This document shows positions 43,030 through 50,463 of a stretch of 64,000 nt of DNA, one piece after another. Within the stretch, counting starts at the first letter, position 1, and the number at the start of each line of letters is the position of its first letter. The stretch is taken from the NCBI RefSeq assembly GCF_000384295.1, contig NZ_KB913037.1:6196822-6260821 (forward strand). Reading direction: 5' to 3'. Position numbers and translations under genes: made by a program. The DNA comes from Amycolatopsis balhimycina FH 1894 (lineage in GTDB: Bacteria > Actinomycetota > Actinomycetes > Mycobacteriales > Pseudonocardiaceae). The notes under the pieces were generated by a model. That model did not search any database. It was given only the letters and a program-made list of their open reading frames with translations, and was not told the DNA's origin.

Positions 43030-44106
43030 GTGCCCGAACTGGTCGTGCTTGCCGAGCAACTCCTCGCGCCCGTGCCCGGTGGCACCGGGCGCTACACGGC
43101 CGAACTGCTCCCCTCCCTCGCGAAGTCCGCGCCGCCGGGCTGGACGGTGTCCAGCGCCGTCGCGCGGCACGCCGACGTCAGCGCGGCCCGGCTGGACGGT
43201 GTCGAGGGCCCCCGGGTGCTGCGGATCCCGCCGCGGGCGCTGGTCGCCGCCTGGCAGCTGGGCCTGCGCTGGTGGCCGGGCGGCGATGCGGTGCACGCGC
43301 CGACGCCGTTCGCGCCGCCGCGCGCCCCGGCCGGGCGGACGCTGAGCGTGACCGTGCACGACACCGTGCCGTGGACCCACCCCGAGACGCTGACCGCGCG
43401 CGGGGTGAGCTGGCACCGGTCGATGATCGCGCGGGCCGCGCGCCGCGCGTCCGGGCTGGTCGTGCCGACGCGCGCGGTCGCCGACGAGCTGGCGGTGCTG
43501 ATCGACGTCGACGTCCCGGTGCGCGTGGTGCCGCACGGCGTGCGCGTTCCCACCGGATCGGCCGAACTGGACCTGCCCGGGGAGTACGTGCTGGCGGTCG
43601 GGACGATCGAGCCGCGCAAGGGGATCGACGTACTGATCGACGCGGTGGTGGCACTGGAAGGCACGGTGCTCGTGCTGGCCGGGCAGCCGGGCTGGGGCGG
43701 CGTCGACCCGGTCGCGCTGGCGGCCGAGCGCGGCCTGCCCGCGGACCGGCTGCGGGTGCTGGGGAAGGTGACGGACGCCGAGCTGGCGACCGCGTTGCGC
43801 CGGGCGAGGGTGCTGGCGGTGCCGAGCCTCGCCGAGGGGTTCGGGCTGGGCCTGCTGGAGGCGATGGCGGCGGGGGTGCCGGTCGTGCACACCGACGTCC
43901 CGGCGCTGGCCGAGGTCGCGGGCGGGGCCGGTGTCATGGTGCCGCGGGGGGACGCCGCGGCGCTGGCTTCCGCGCTGCGTGAGGTGCTCGGTTCGCCCAT
44001 GAGGGCGGCGGAGCTGGTCAAGGCGGGCCGGGAGCGGGCCCGGGCCTTCACGTGGCGCCGCGCCGCGGAGGCCGTGTGGGCGATCCACCGGCGCGCGCAC
44101 GACTGA
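43030..44106 (+). CDS. Glycosyltransferase family 4
   Basis: The 358-residue GT-B enzyme has PVPGGTGRYTAELLPSLAKS near the front, HDTVPWTHPETLTARG, LAVGTIEPRKGIDVLIDAVV, and PSLAEGFGLGLLEAMAAGVP with the donor-binding EX7E motif. It should add a sugar to an envelope glycan. GTG start at 43030. The next gene on the same strand, 55 bases on, is a paralogue with matching landmarks, so the two may act one after the other. Confidence 0.92.
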   Translation: MPELVVLAEQLLAPVPGGTGRYTAELLPSLAKSAPPGWTVSSAVARHADVSAARLDGVEGPRVLRIPPRALVAAWQLGLRWWPGGDAVHAPTPFAPPRAPAGRTLSVTVHDTVPWTHPETLTARGVSWHRSMIARAARRASGLVVPTRAVADELAVLIDVDVPVRVVPHGVRVPTGSAELDLPGEYVLAVGTIEPRKGIDVLIDAVVALEGTVLVLAGQPGWGGVDPVALAAERGLPADRLRVLGKVTDAELATALRRARVLAVPSLAEGFGLGLLEAMAAGVPVVHTDVPALAEVAGGAGVMVPRGDAAALASALREVLGSPMRAAELVKAGRERARAFTWRRAAEAVWAIHRRAHD

Positions 44107-44161
44107 GCCTGGTTTGCCAGTTCCCCACCATGACGCAGGGTCGCCGCCGTACCCTGCAGGG

Positions 44162-45310
44162 GTGAGCGATGACCCCCGGGTGCTGATCGACGCGACCGCG
44201 GTTCCCGCGGACCGCGGCGGCGTCGGCCGGTACGTGGATTCGCTCGTCGCCGCCCTCGACGCGGACGGGGCCCGGATCACCGTCGTCTGCCAGCCACGGG
44301 ACCTGGGCCTCTACGACCGGCTGGCGCCGCACTCCCGCGTCGTGCCCGCGTCGCCGACGACGACCACCCGCACCGCCCGGCTGACCTGGGAACAGGCGAC
44401 GCTGCCACGGCTGGCGCGCCGGCTCGGCGCGGACGTCGTCCACTCGCCGCACTACACGATGCCCCTGGCGACGTCGGCGGCCTCGGTGGTCACACTGCAC
44501 GACGCGACGTTCTTCACCGACGCCGTCCTGCATTCGTCGGTGAAGGCCCGCTTCTTCCGCGCGTGGACGGCGACGGCCCTCCGGCGAGCGACAGTGTGCG
44601 TGGTCCCTTCGGCGGCGACGGCCGCGGAGCTGACCCGGGTCGCCCCGGTGCGGCACGCTTCGCTGGAAGTCATTCACCACGGCGTCGACAGCGAGCGTTT
44701 CCACCCACCGTCCCCAGCCGAGGTCGAGGCGGCCCGCGAGGCCGTCGGCCTGGGGAGGACACCGTACGTGGCTTTCCTGGGCGCGCTGGAGCCCCGCAAG
44801 AACGTGCCGGCGCTGATCCGGGGGTTCGCCCGCGCGGTGGCGGGGCAGCGTGACGCGCCGGCGTTGGTGCTGGCCGGCCAGCCGGGCTGGGACACGCAGG
44901 TCGAGCGGGCCCTGGACGCGGTTCCGCACCGGCTGCGCGTGATCCGGGCGGGGTACCTGCCGTTCGGGACGCTGGCGGGGTTCCTCGGCGGCGCTTCGCT
45001 CGTGGCCTACCCGTCGTTGGGCGAGGGTTTCGGACTGCCGGTCCTGGAGGCGATGGCGTGCGGCGCGTGCGTGCTGACGACGCGCAGGCTGTCGCTGCCG
45101 GAGGTGGGCGGCGACGCGGTGGCGTACTGCGGAGTGGGCGCGGGCGACGTGGCGGCGGCGATTTCGGAGCTGCTGGCGGACCCATCGCGGCGGGCCGAGC
45201 TGGCAACGGCGGCCCAGCAGCGCGCGAAGGACTTCTCCTGGGCGACGACCGCGGAGCGGCACCGGGAGGCGTACGCCAAGGCCTGGTCCCGCCACCTCCG
45301 CACCCGCTGA
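44162..45310 (+). CDS. Glycosyltransferase family 4
   Basis: The 382-residue GT-B enzyme shows DRGGVGRYVDSLVAALD at the front, the aromatic HSPHYTMPL and HDATFFTDAVLHSS, FLGALEPRKNVPALIRGFAR, and PSLGEGFGLPVLEAMACGAC. It is similar in layout to the proteins at 38476 and 43030. GTG 44162 follows GCAGGG. The product should be a glycan-elongating sugar transferase at the inner membrane face. An imperfect long hairpin and direct repeats follow at 45332. Confidence 0.92.
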   Translation: MSDDPRVLIDATAVPADRGGVGRYVDSLVAALDADGARITVVCQPRDLGLYDRLAPHSRVVPASPTTTTRTARLTWEQATLPRLARRLGADVVHSPHYTMPLATSAASVVTLHDATFFTDAVLHSSVKARFFRAWTATALRRATVCVVPSAATAAELTRVAPVRHASLEVIHHGVDSERFHPPSPAEVEAAREAVGLGRTPYVAFLGALEPRKNVPALIRGFARAVAGQRDAPALVLAGQPGWDTQVERALDAVPHRLRVIRAGYLPFGTLAGFLGGASLVAYPSLGEGFGLPVLEAMACGACVLTTRRLSLPEVGGDAVAYCGVGAGDVAAAISELLADPSRRAELATAAQQRAKDFSWATTAERHREAYAKAWSRHLRTR

Positions 45311-45331
45311 CCCGTGACCAGACGGTCAACT

Positions 45332-45416
45332 CGCGTGATTAGAGGGTCGACACGGCGGTGCCTCGGTGTGTCGACCCTCTGATCACGCGTGTCGGCTTCC
45401 TGATCACGCGTGGCGG
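45332..45416. repeat. Long imperfect hairpin followed by a direct repeat (family C)
   Basis: The 22-base arms 45332-45353 (CGCGTGATTAGAGGGTCGACAC) and 45368-45389 pair with one G-T mismatch around a 14-base loop. Then CTGATCACGCGTG plus a CGG-ending tail appears twice (45379-45395 and 45400-45416, period 21). It lies between two genes on the same strand and probably ends transcription of the first. Confidence 0.8.
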
Positions 45417-45478
45417 CCCTTCCGTCACGGGCCGCGGGGTGGCGGGGTTGCGCTCGGTGATGAGTGGACAATGGCCGG

Positions 45479-46336
45479 GTGACTGAGCATCCCCGCTACG
45501 GCGACCAGATCGGCGTCGTCACCGTGACGTACTTCTCCGGCGACACCCTCGAGCGGTTCCTCGACACCCTCGAGAAGGCCACTGACCGCGATGTCCGGGT
45601 GGTCGTCGCGGACACCGTCTCCACCGATGGCGCGCCCGAGAAGGCCGCGAAGCGCGAGAACGTGCACCTGCTCAGCATCGGGGAGAACGTCGGCTACGGG
45701 ACCGGCTGCAACCGCGGTGTCGCCGAGCTCGACGACTCCTGCGGCTGGGTCGTCATCGCCAACCCCGACCTCGAATGGGAGCCGGGGTCGATCGACGCGC
45801 TGCTCGACGCCGCGAAGCGGTGGCCGCGCGGGGGTGCCTTCGGGCCGCTCATCCACGAGCTCGACGGTGCTGTCTACCCGTCGGCGCGGCTGCTGCCCTC
45901 CTTCGGCCGCGGCATCGGCCACGCCGCGTTCGGCAAGGTCTGGCCCGGCAACCCGTGGACCCGGCAGTACCGCCAGGAGAGCGGCACGCCGGTCGAGCGC
46001 GTCGCGGAGTGGCTGTCCGGCTCGTGCCTGCTGCTGCGCCGGGAGGCCTTCGACTCGGTCGGCGGCTTCGACTCGCGATACTTCATGTACTTCGAGGACG
46101 TCGACCTCGGCGACCGGCTGGGCCGGGCGGGCTGGCAGAACGTCTACGTGCCCTCGGCCGGCGTGATGCACCTCGGCGGCCACTCGACGTCGCAGGCGTC
46201 GAAGAAGATGCTCGCGGCCCACCACGCCAGCGCCTACCGCTACCTCGCCGACCGCCACCAGGGCCTCGCGTGGAAACCCGTGCTGGCCGCCGTGAAGCTC
46301 GGCCTCGCGCTGCGCCTGAAGCTGGAGACCCGCTAG
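45479..46336 (+). CDS. wbbL: Rhamnosyltransferase, WbbL-like (GT2)
   Basis: The 285-residue GT-A enzyme has VVTVTYFSGDTLERFLDTLE, ENVGYGTGCNRGVAEL, ANPDLEWEPGSID and MYFEDVDLGDRLGRAGWQNV. In mycobacteria WbbL adds L-rhamnose from dTDP-rhamnose to the polyprenyl-GlcNAc unit that links arabinogalactan to peptidoglycan. Position (before the GDP-mannose pyrophosphorylase) and sequence type match Rv3265c. GTG 45479 was chosen by comparison with the usual front end; GTG 45464 is possible. Its stop overlaps that of the convergent gene. Confidence 0.9.
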   Translation: MTEHPRYGDQIGVVTVTYFSGDTLERFLDTLEKATDRDVRVVVADTVSTDGAPEKAAKRENVHLLSIGENVGYGTGCNRGVAELDDSCGWVVIANPDLEWEPGSIDALLDAAKRWPRGGAFGPLIHELDGAVYPSARLLPSFGRGIGHAAFGKVWPGNPWTRQYRQESGTPVERVAEWLSGSCLLLRREAFDSVGGFDSRYFMYFEDVDLGDRLGRAGWQNVYVPSAGVMHLGGHSTSQASKKMLAAHHASAYRYLADRHQGLAWKPVLAAVKLGLALRLKLETR

Positions 46337-46785
46337 ATCCCGTCGAGCCGGCGCGAAAGGTCGGACTTGCCGTTGTTCTGCGTCACCGTCGGCACCAGGC
46401 CGGTGTCCTCCGGATCGGGCTCCTTCAGGGGGCTCGTGATGGGCTCGGCCTGGGGACGGCGGGACAGCGGGGCTGTCACCTGCGTCGCCGGCCCTGGCGT
46501 GCTCAGCGGTGTCGTCTGCTGCGGGCGGCGGCCGCCCGGCACCTCCAGCCGCCGCGTCGGCGCCGCGCCGGCCAGCGGGTGGTCGTTCTCCTCGATCAGC
46601 GACGCCGGCAGCTGCGTCGTCGTGTCGGGATCACTGCTGCGGTCCAGCCCGTCGATCTGCGCGCGCGGGATCTGCTGGGTGTTGGACGAGTCCATCGGTG
46701 ACGTCGCGCTGTCGGGTGTCACTACGAACACACCGCGCGCCTGGGCTCGTGCGAGCAGGGCGTCCGCCCGATCGCGGGGGTCCAT
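46333..46785 (-). CDS. Hypothetical disordered protein, 150 residues
   Basis: After a short helical front (DPRDRADALLARAQARGVFV) the protein is rich in Pro, Thr, Ser and Gln and appears disordered to the end (SRRLDGI). There is no membrane segment or signal. The family is not recognised. ATG 46785 was chosen; GGAGG lies 11 bases before it. It is divergent from the GDP-mannose pyrophosphorylase gene and converges on wbbL with overlapping stops. The many Thr/Ser-Pro sites could be kinase targets, but that is speculation. Confidence 0.65.
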   Translation of the reverse strand: MDPRDRADALLARAQARGVFVVTPDSATSPMDSSNTQQIPRAQIDGLDRSSDPDTTTQLPASLIEENDHPLAGAAPTRRLEVPGGRRPQQTTPLSTPGPATQVTAPLSRRPQAEPITSPLKEPDPEDTGLVPTVTQNNGKSDLSRRLDGI

Positions 46786-46926
46786 CCCCTCGGCCTCCCG
46801 ACTGACCCGGGGCCCTCTGGGGAAAGGCCCGCCTGTTTCCTGTCTAGGGTAGGCCCTCGAGGCGACCTCCGTCAGGGTTTCCCATGGCTTGTCGCTCAGC
46901 GGTGCGTGATAAAAGAGGAGATTTCC

Positions 46927-48006
46927 GTGACGTCCGAGGTCGATGTCGACGCCGTCGTGCTGGTCGGGGGCAAGGGCACCCGGCTGCGCCCGCTCACCCT
47001 TTCGGCGCCGAAACCGATGCTCCCGACAGCCGGGACGCCGTACCTGAGCCACCTGTTCTCCCGCATCCGCGAGGCCGGGATCCGGCACGTCGTGCTGGGC
47101 ACGAGCTACCGGGCGGAGGTGTTCGAGGAGTACTTCGGCGACGGCAAGTCGATCGGCCTAGACCTCGAGTACGTCGTCGAGGAGGAGCCGCTCGACACCG
47201 CCGGCGCCATCCGGAACGTGTACGACAAGCTGCGCGCCGAGCAGGTGATCGTCTTCAACGGCGACATCCTGTCGGGCGCGGACCTGGGCGAGCAGCTGCG
47301 GGTGCATCGCGAGTCGGGCGCCGACGTCACGCTCCACCTGCAGCGCGTGCCGGACCCGAGCCGGTTCGGGTCGGTGCCCACCGACGAGACCGGGCGCGTT
47401 CAGGCGTTCCTCGAGAAGACGCCGAACCCGCCGACCGACCAGATCAACGCAGGCTGCTACGTCTTCCGCCGCCCGGTGATCGAGGCCATCCCGACGGGAC
47501 GCCGTGTGTCGGTCGAGCGGGAGACGTTCCCGCGGCTGCTGGAGCAGGGCGCGCACATCCAGGGGTTCGTCGATGCCTCCTACTGGCTGGACGTCGGCAC
47601 GCCGGAAGCGTTCGTGCGCGGCTCCGCCGACCTGGTGCGCGGCGTGGCGCCGACGTCGGCGCTGCCCGGCCGTCCCGGTGAGTTCCTGGTGCTCGATGGC
47701 GCGTCCGTGGCCGAGGACGCCCAGCTGTCGGGCGGTTCGACGATCGGCGTCGCGGCCGTGGTCGGCTCGCGCGCGAAGATCGACGGCTCGGTGCTGTTCG
47801 ACGGCGCCGCCGTGTCGGAGGGCGCGGTGGTCGAGCGCTCGGTGCTCGGGCACGGCGCGCGCGTCGGCGCCGGCGCGGTGCTGCGCGGCGTGGTGCTGGG
47901 CGACGGCGTGTCCGTCGGGGCCGGCTGCGAACTCCTCGAAGGCGCCCGCGTCTGGCCGGACGTCGTGCTGCCCGACGGTTCCATCCGCTTCTCGAGCGAC
48001 GCTTAG
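46927..48006 (+). CDS. manB: Mannose-1-phosphate guanylyltransferase (GDP-mannose pyrophosphorylase)
   Basis: The 359-residue nucleotidyltransferase makes GDP-mannose from GTP and mannose-1-phosphate. It has AVVLVGGKGTRLRPLTLSAP (residues about 9-28), KPMLPTAG, IVFNGDILSGAD, and a left-handed beta-helix C-terminus with repeated hexads (GASVAEDAQLSGGSTIGVAA and onward). GTG 46927 was chosen for GAGGAG 7 bases upstream. It is the positional equivalent of Rv3264c. Its product feeds mannosyltransferases such as the GT87 pair through polyprenyl-phosphate mannose. The next gene starts 3 bases after its stop. Confidence 0.94.
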   Translation: MTSEVDVDAVVLVGGKGTRLRPLTLSAPKPMLPTAGTPYLSHLFSRIREAGIRHVVLGTSYRAEVFEEYFGDGKSIGLDLEYVVEEEPLDTAGAIRNVYDKLRAEQVIVFNGDILSGADLGEQLRVHRESGADVTLHLQRVPDPSRFGSVPTDETGRVQAFLEKTPNPPTDQINAGCYVFRRPVIEAIPTGRRVSVERETFPRLLEQGAHIQGFVDASYWLDVGTPEAFVRGSADLVRGVAPTSALPGRPGEFLVLDGASVAEDAQLSGGSTIGVAAVVGSRAKIDGSVLFDGAAVSEGAVVERSVLGHGARVGAGAVLRGVVLGDGVSVGAGCELLEGARVWPDVVLPDGSIRFSSDA

Positions 48007-48009
48007 CCG

Positions 48010-48906
48010 ATGTACTGGCGCCCCGCGTTCGAAGTCGACCTGGGCCGGGTCCTGGGTCCGCTGAAGCGCGGCCGCGGGTCGCTCAACATCCTCACCGACG
48101 AGCGCGGCATCACCTGGCTCGCGTCCAACACGCCCGACGGCCCCGGCACGCTGGCGCTGCGCCGCCTGCCGGACGGCCGCGTCGAGGCGGCGGCCTGGGG
48201 CGAAGGCAAGGATCGCCTGCTCACCGGCGTGCCCGCCTTGCTGGGGGCGAACGACGACGACTCCGAATTCGTCGCGCACCACGACGTCGTCGCGCGGGCC
48301 CGGCGGGCGAACCCCGGCCTGCGGCTCGGCGCGACCGGGGTGGTGTGGGACTGGCTGGTGCTCGCCGTGCTGGAGCAGAAGGTCGCGGGCAAGGAGGCAA
48401 TCCGTTCGTGGGCGGAGCTGTGCCGCCGGTTCGGCTCCCGCCCGCCCGGTCCGGCGCCCGAGCGGCTGCGGGTGCCGCCGACGCCGGCGGCGCTGCGGTC
48501 GCTCCCGGACTGGCACTGGCACCGCGCGGGCGTCGACATCAAGCGCCGGACGGCCCTGCTCAACGCGGCCCGCGTCGCGCCCCACCTGGAACGCGCGGTC
48601 GAGCTGGGCGGGCTCGCGGGACGTCACTGGTTGCGCCAGGTCCCGGGCATCGGGGTGTGGACGGCGGCGGAGATCGCCCAGCGCGCCTGGGGTGACCCGG
48701 ACGCGGTGAGCTTCGGTGACTACAACATCCCGTCGATGGTCGGGAACGCCTTGCTGGGCACCAAACTCGACGACGCGGGGATGGCCGAGCTGCTGGTGCC
48801 GTACGCGCCGCAGCGGCAGCGAGCGGTGCGTTACCTCGAGGCGGCCGGGCACACGCGCCCGCGGTTCGGGCCGCGGATCGAGCTGCGTGACTACCGCGCC
48901 ATGTGA
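48010..48906 (+). CDS. DNA-3-methyladenine glycosylase, AlkA-like (HhH-GPD)
   Basis: The 298-residue DNA repair protein has an N-terminal beta domain and a helix-hairpin-helix glycosylase core. The core has LVLAVLEQKVAGKEAIRSWA, the hairpin LRQVPGIGVWTAAEIAQRA (about residues 207-225), and the catalytic aspartate in AVSFGDYNIPSMVG. It should remove alkylated purines from DNA. It begins 3 bases after the GDP-mannose enzyme gene, so it is co-transcribed, though the functions are unrelated. A palindrome follows at 48916. Confidence 0.88.
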   Translation: MYWRPAFEVDLGRVLGPLKRGRGSLNILTDERGITWLASNTPDGPGTLALRRLPDGRVEAAAWGEGKDRLLTGVPALLGANDDDSEFVAHHDVVARARRANPGLRLGATGVVWDWLVLAVLEQKVAGKEAIRSWAELCRRFGSRPPGPAPERLRVPPTPAALRSLPDWHWHRAGVDIKRRTALLNAARVAPHLERAVELGGLAGRHWLRQVPGIGVWTAAEIAQRAWGDPDAVSFGDYNIPSMVGNALLGTKLDDAGMAELLVPYAPQRQRAVRYLEAAGHTRPRFGPRIELRDYRAM

Positions 48907-48915
48907 GGACGGGCA

Positions 48916-48973
48916 AAGTCCGTGAATGGCACATTGAGGGACTTCAAGTCCCTCAATGTGCCATTCACGGCTT
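48916..48973. repeat. Long palindrome, probable bidirectional terminator (family B), holding a stop codon
   Basis: GTGAATGGCACATTGAGGGA and its mirror TCCCTCAATGTGCCATTCAC form a long stem between the convergent AlkA-like gene and the small membrane protein gene. The last codons and TGA stop (48965-48967 on the minus strand) of the small gene are part of the right arm. Confidence 0.92.
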
Positions 48974-49108
48974 TGAGCCCGGGGGAGTCACGCCCGGGTA
49001 CGGCGGCTGCTTCGGCTTGCTCGCGTTCACGATGAGCAGCACCACCCCGACGATGCCGGCGATGACCACCAGCCCGATCAGCAGCATCAACGCGGACACC
49101 CCGAGCAT
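48965..49108 (-). CDS. Small single-span membrane protein, 47 residues
   Basis: The protein reads MLGVSALMLLIGLVVIAGIV, continues with a hydrophobic stretch to about residue 30, then has a lysine and a short proline-rich tail (SKPKQPPYPGV). The ATG at 49108 follows directly on the TGA of the GntR gene, with AGGGA 9 bases upstream, so it is translationally coupled. Its stop codon lies in the palindrome at 48916. No family is recognised. Its size, position and clean helix argue for a real gene that length-limited gene finding would miss. It might pair with the membrane protein encoded two genes upstream. Confidence 0.75.
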   Translation of the reverse strand: MLGVSALMLLIGLVVIAGIVGVVLLIVNASKPKQPPYPGVTPPGSKP

Positions 49109-49474
49109 TCAGCCAGTTCCCTCGTCGAGTGCGGCGCGGACGATTGCCAGCGCTTCCGTGTCGTCCAAGCCTAGTTTGCGGGTCAGCGCAGCATATTCGG
49201 CCGCGGCCTGCTGGGCGCGGCGGCGGCTCTGGTCGCCGGAAGCGGCGACGAAGCTTCCCGCGCGGCCGCGGGTCTCGATCAGCCCCGCCTCCTCGAGCTC
49301 GCGGTACGCCCGCGCGACCGTGTTCGGGGCGATGCCGAGGTCGGCCGCGAGCTGCCGGACCGTGGGCAGCTTCGCGCCGACGGCCAGGCTCCGGTCGTTG
49401 ATCCGCGTCGCGAGCCCGGACCGGACCTGCTCGAACGGCGGGACCGGCGAGCTGCTGTCGAAGGGGATGATCAC
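49109..49474 (-). CDS. GntR family regulator, YtrA-type
   Basis: The 121-residue protein has a GntR winged helix (about residues 10-75) with FEQVRSGLATRIND, LAVGAKLPTVRQLAADLGIA and NTVARAYRELEEAGLIETRG. A short C-terminal helical tail follows and there is no effector domain, the YtrA type. Such small GntR proteins usually repress neighbouring membrane-protein genes. Its GTG start overlaps the upstream membrane gene by 4 bases, and the 47-residue membrane gene follows with no gap, so it probably controls this three-gene unit. Confidence 0.9.
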   Translation of the reverse strand: MIIPFDSSSPVPPFEQVRSGLATRINDRSLAVGAKLPTVRQLAADLGIAPNTVARAYRELEEAGLIETRGRAGSFVAASGDQSRRRAQQAAAEYAALTRKLGLDDTEALAIVRAALDEGTG

Positions 49475-49890
49475 CAGCTCTGCGGACCCGCTCCCGGACC
49501 CGGCGGCTGCTGCTGGTACGGGCCCTGCGGCGTGTACTGCTGCTGCGGCATGGGCTGCGACGGCGGATATCCGGGTTGCTGCGGCATCGGCTGCGACGGC
49601 GGGAACCCCTGCTGCGGGAACCCCTGCTGCGACGCCGGGAACCCCGGCTGCGCCGGGAATCCTTGCTGCGGCGGCGCGAAACCCTGCTGCGGCGGGAAGC
49701 CCGGCGGCGGGAACTGCCCGCTGTTCTTCATCGCCTCTTCCCGGCGCATCTTCGACACCCGCACCGCCACCACGACGACGAACACGATGATCGCCAGGAT
49801 CAGCAGGCCGACGACGATGTAGCCGAACACCCCGTCGCCACCGCCGCTGCTGGTGTGGATGTGCACCCGCTCGGGGAACTGCGTAGCCAT
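49471..49890 (-). CDS. Membrane protein with Pro/Gln/Gly repeat tail
   Basis: The 139-residue protein has a short outer N-terminus (MATQFPERVHIHTSSGGGDG), one membrane helix (about residues 23-44) and a basic stop-transfer (RVSKMRREEAMK). A long cytoplasmic tail repeats QQGFPP/QPGFP/PSQPMPQQ units. Such Pro/Gln-rich tails are typical of actinomycete membrane proteins and may form flexible scaffolds. Function unknown. It is the first gene of a coupled unit with the GntR regulator and the 47-residue membrane protein. Confidence 0.8.
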   Translation of the reverse strand: MATQFPERVHIHTSSGGGDGVFGYIVVGLLILAIIVFVVVVAVRVSKMRREEAMKNSGQFPPPGFPPQQGFAPPQQGFPAQPGFPASQQGFPQQGFPPSQPMPQQPGYPPSQPMPQQQYTPQGPYQQQPPGPGAGPQSW

Positions 49891-49917
49891 GTGGTCCCTC
49901 CCTGTCCGCGCTCCAGG

Positions 49918-50463
49918 TTAGTGCCCGGCACCGACAGGAACGGCCGCTTTCACCGGATCGGCCAGATCCTCGGAGCCGGCCGGAAGGGCGTCGACCGGCC
50001 ACCACCGCAGGTCGTCGGACTCGGCGCTGCGCACCGGCGAAGCTCCCGGCGGGGCGTGCACCGCGAACTGGACGTCGAAGTGCCGGGTCGGCACCCCGAG
50101 CGAGCACGTGATCGGGTGGACGTCCAGGTGCACCGGCTCGGCGGAGATCCGCAGCCCGGCGATGCCGGACTCCTCGGTCGCCTCCCGCAGCGCCGCCCTG
50201 GCCAGTGAGACGTCGGAAGGCTCGCAGTGCCCGCCGAGCTGCAGCCACCGGCCGACCCGCGGGTGCAGCGTGAGCAGCACCCGCGTGCCCGTGTGGTCCA
50301 GAACCACCGCCGACGCCGTCAGGTGCCCGGCCGCGCACGACCGCCGGCAACTGTCCGGACGGGCGGCCAGAAACCCGAGGAACGCCTGCCGCAGCGACTC
50401 CTGGGACGCGCCGGCAGGCCGCCACGCGGAAAGCGTCGCGACGGCGTCCGCGTGCAGGCTCAC
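49918..50463 (-). CDS. NUDIX hydrolase
   Basis: The 181-residue protein has a helical front and a NUDIX domain (about residues 45-165) with [20 protein letters not shown] and the catalytic REATEESGI helix. The first half of the Nudix box deviates from the textbook spacing. NUDIX enzymes split nucleoside diphosphates linked to another group. Its GTG start overlaps the fbiB stop by 4 bases, so it is translated with the F420 genes. It may clean up or act on a diphosphate in that pathway; this is inferred from context only. Confidence 0.87.
   Translation of the reverse strand: MSLHADAVATLSAWRPAGASQESLRQAFLGFLAARPDSCRRSCAAGHLTASAVVLDHTGTRVLLTLHPRVGRWLQLGGHCEPSDVSLARAALREATEESGIAGLRISAEPVHLDVHPITCSLGVPTRHFDVQFAVHAPPGASPVRSAESDDLRWWPVDALPAGSEDLADPVKAAVPVGAGH

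Noticed and set aside
36371..46927. A complete dTDP-rhamnose operon
   Set aside because: Only rmlB and rmlD are present; no glucose-1-phosphate thymidylyltransferase or 3,5-epimerase can be found in this interval.
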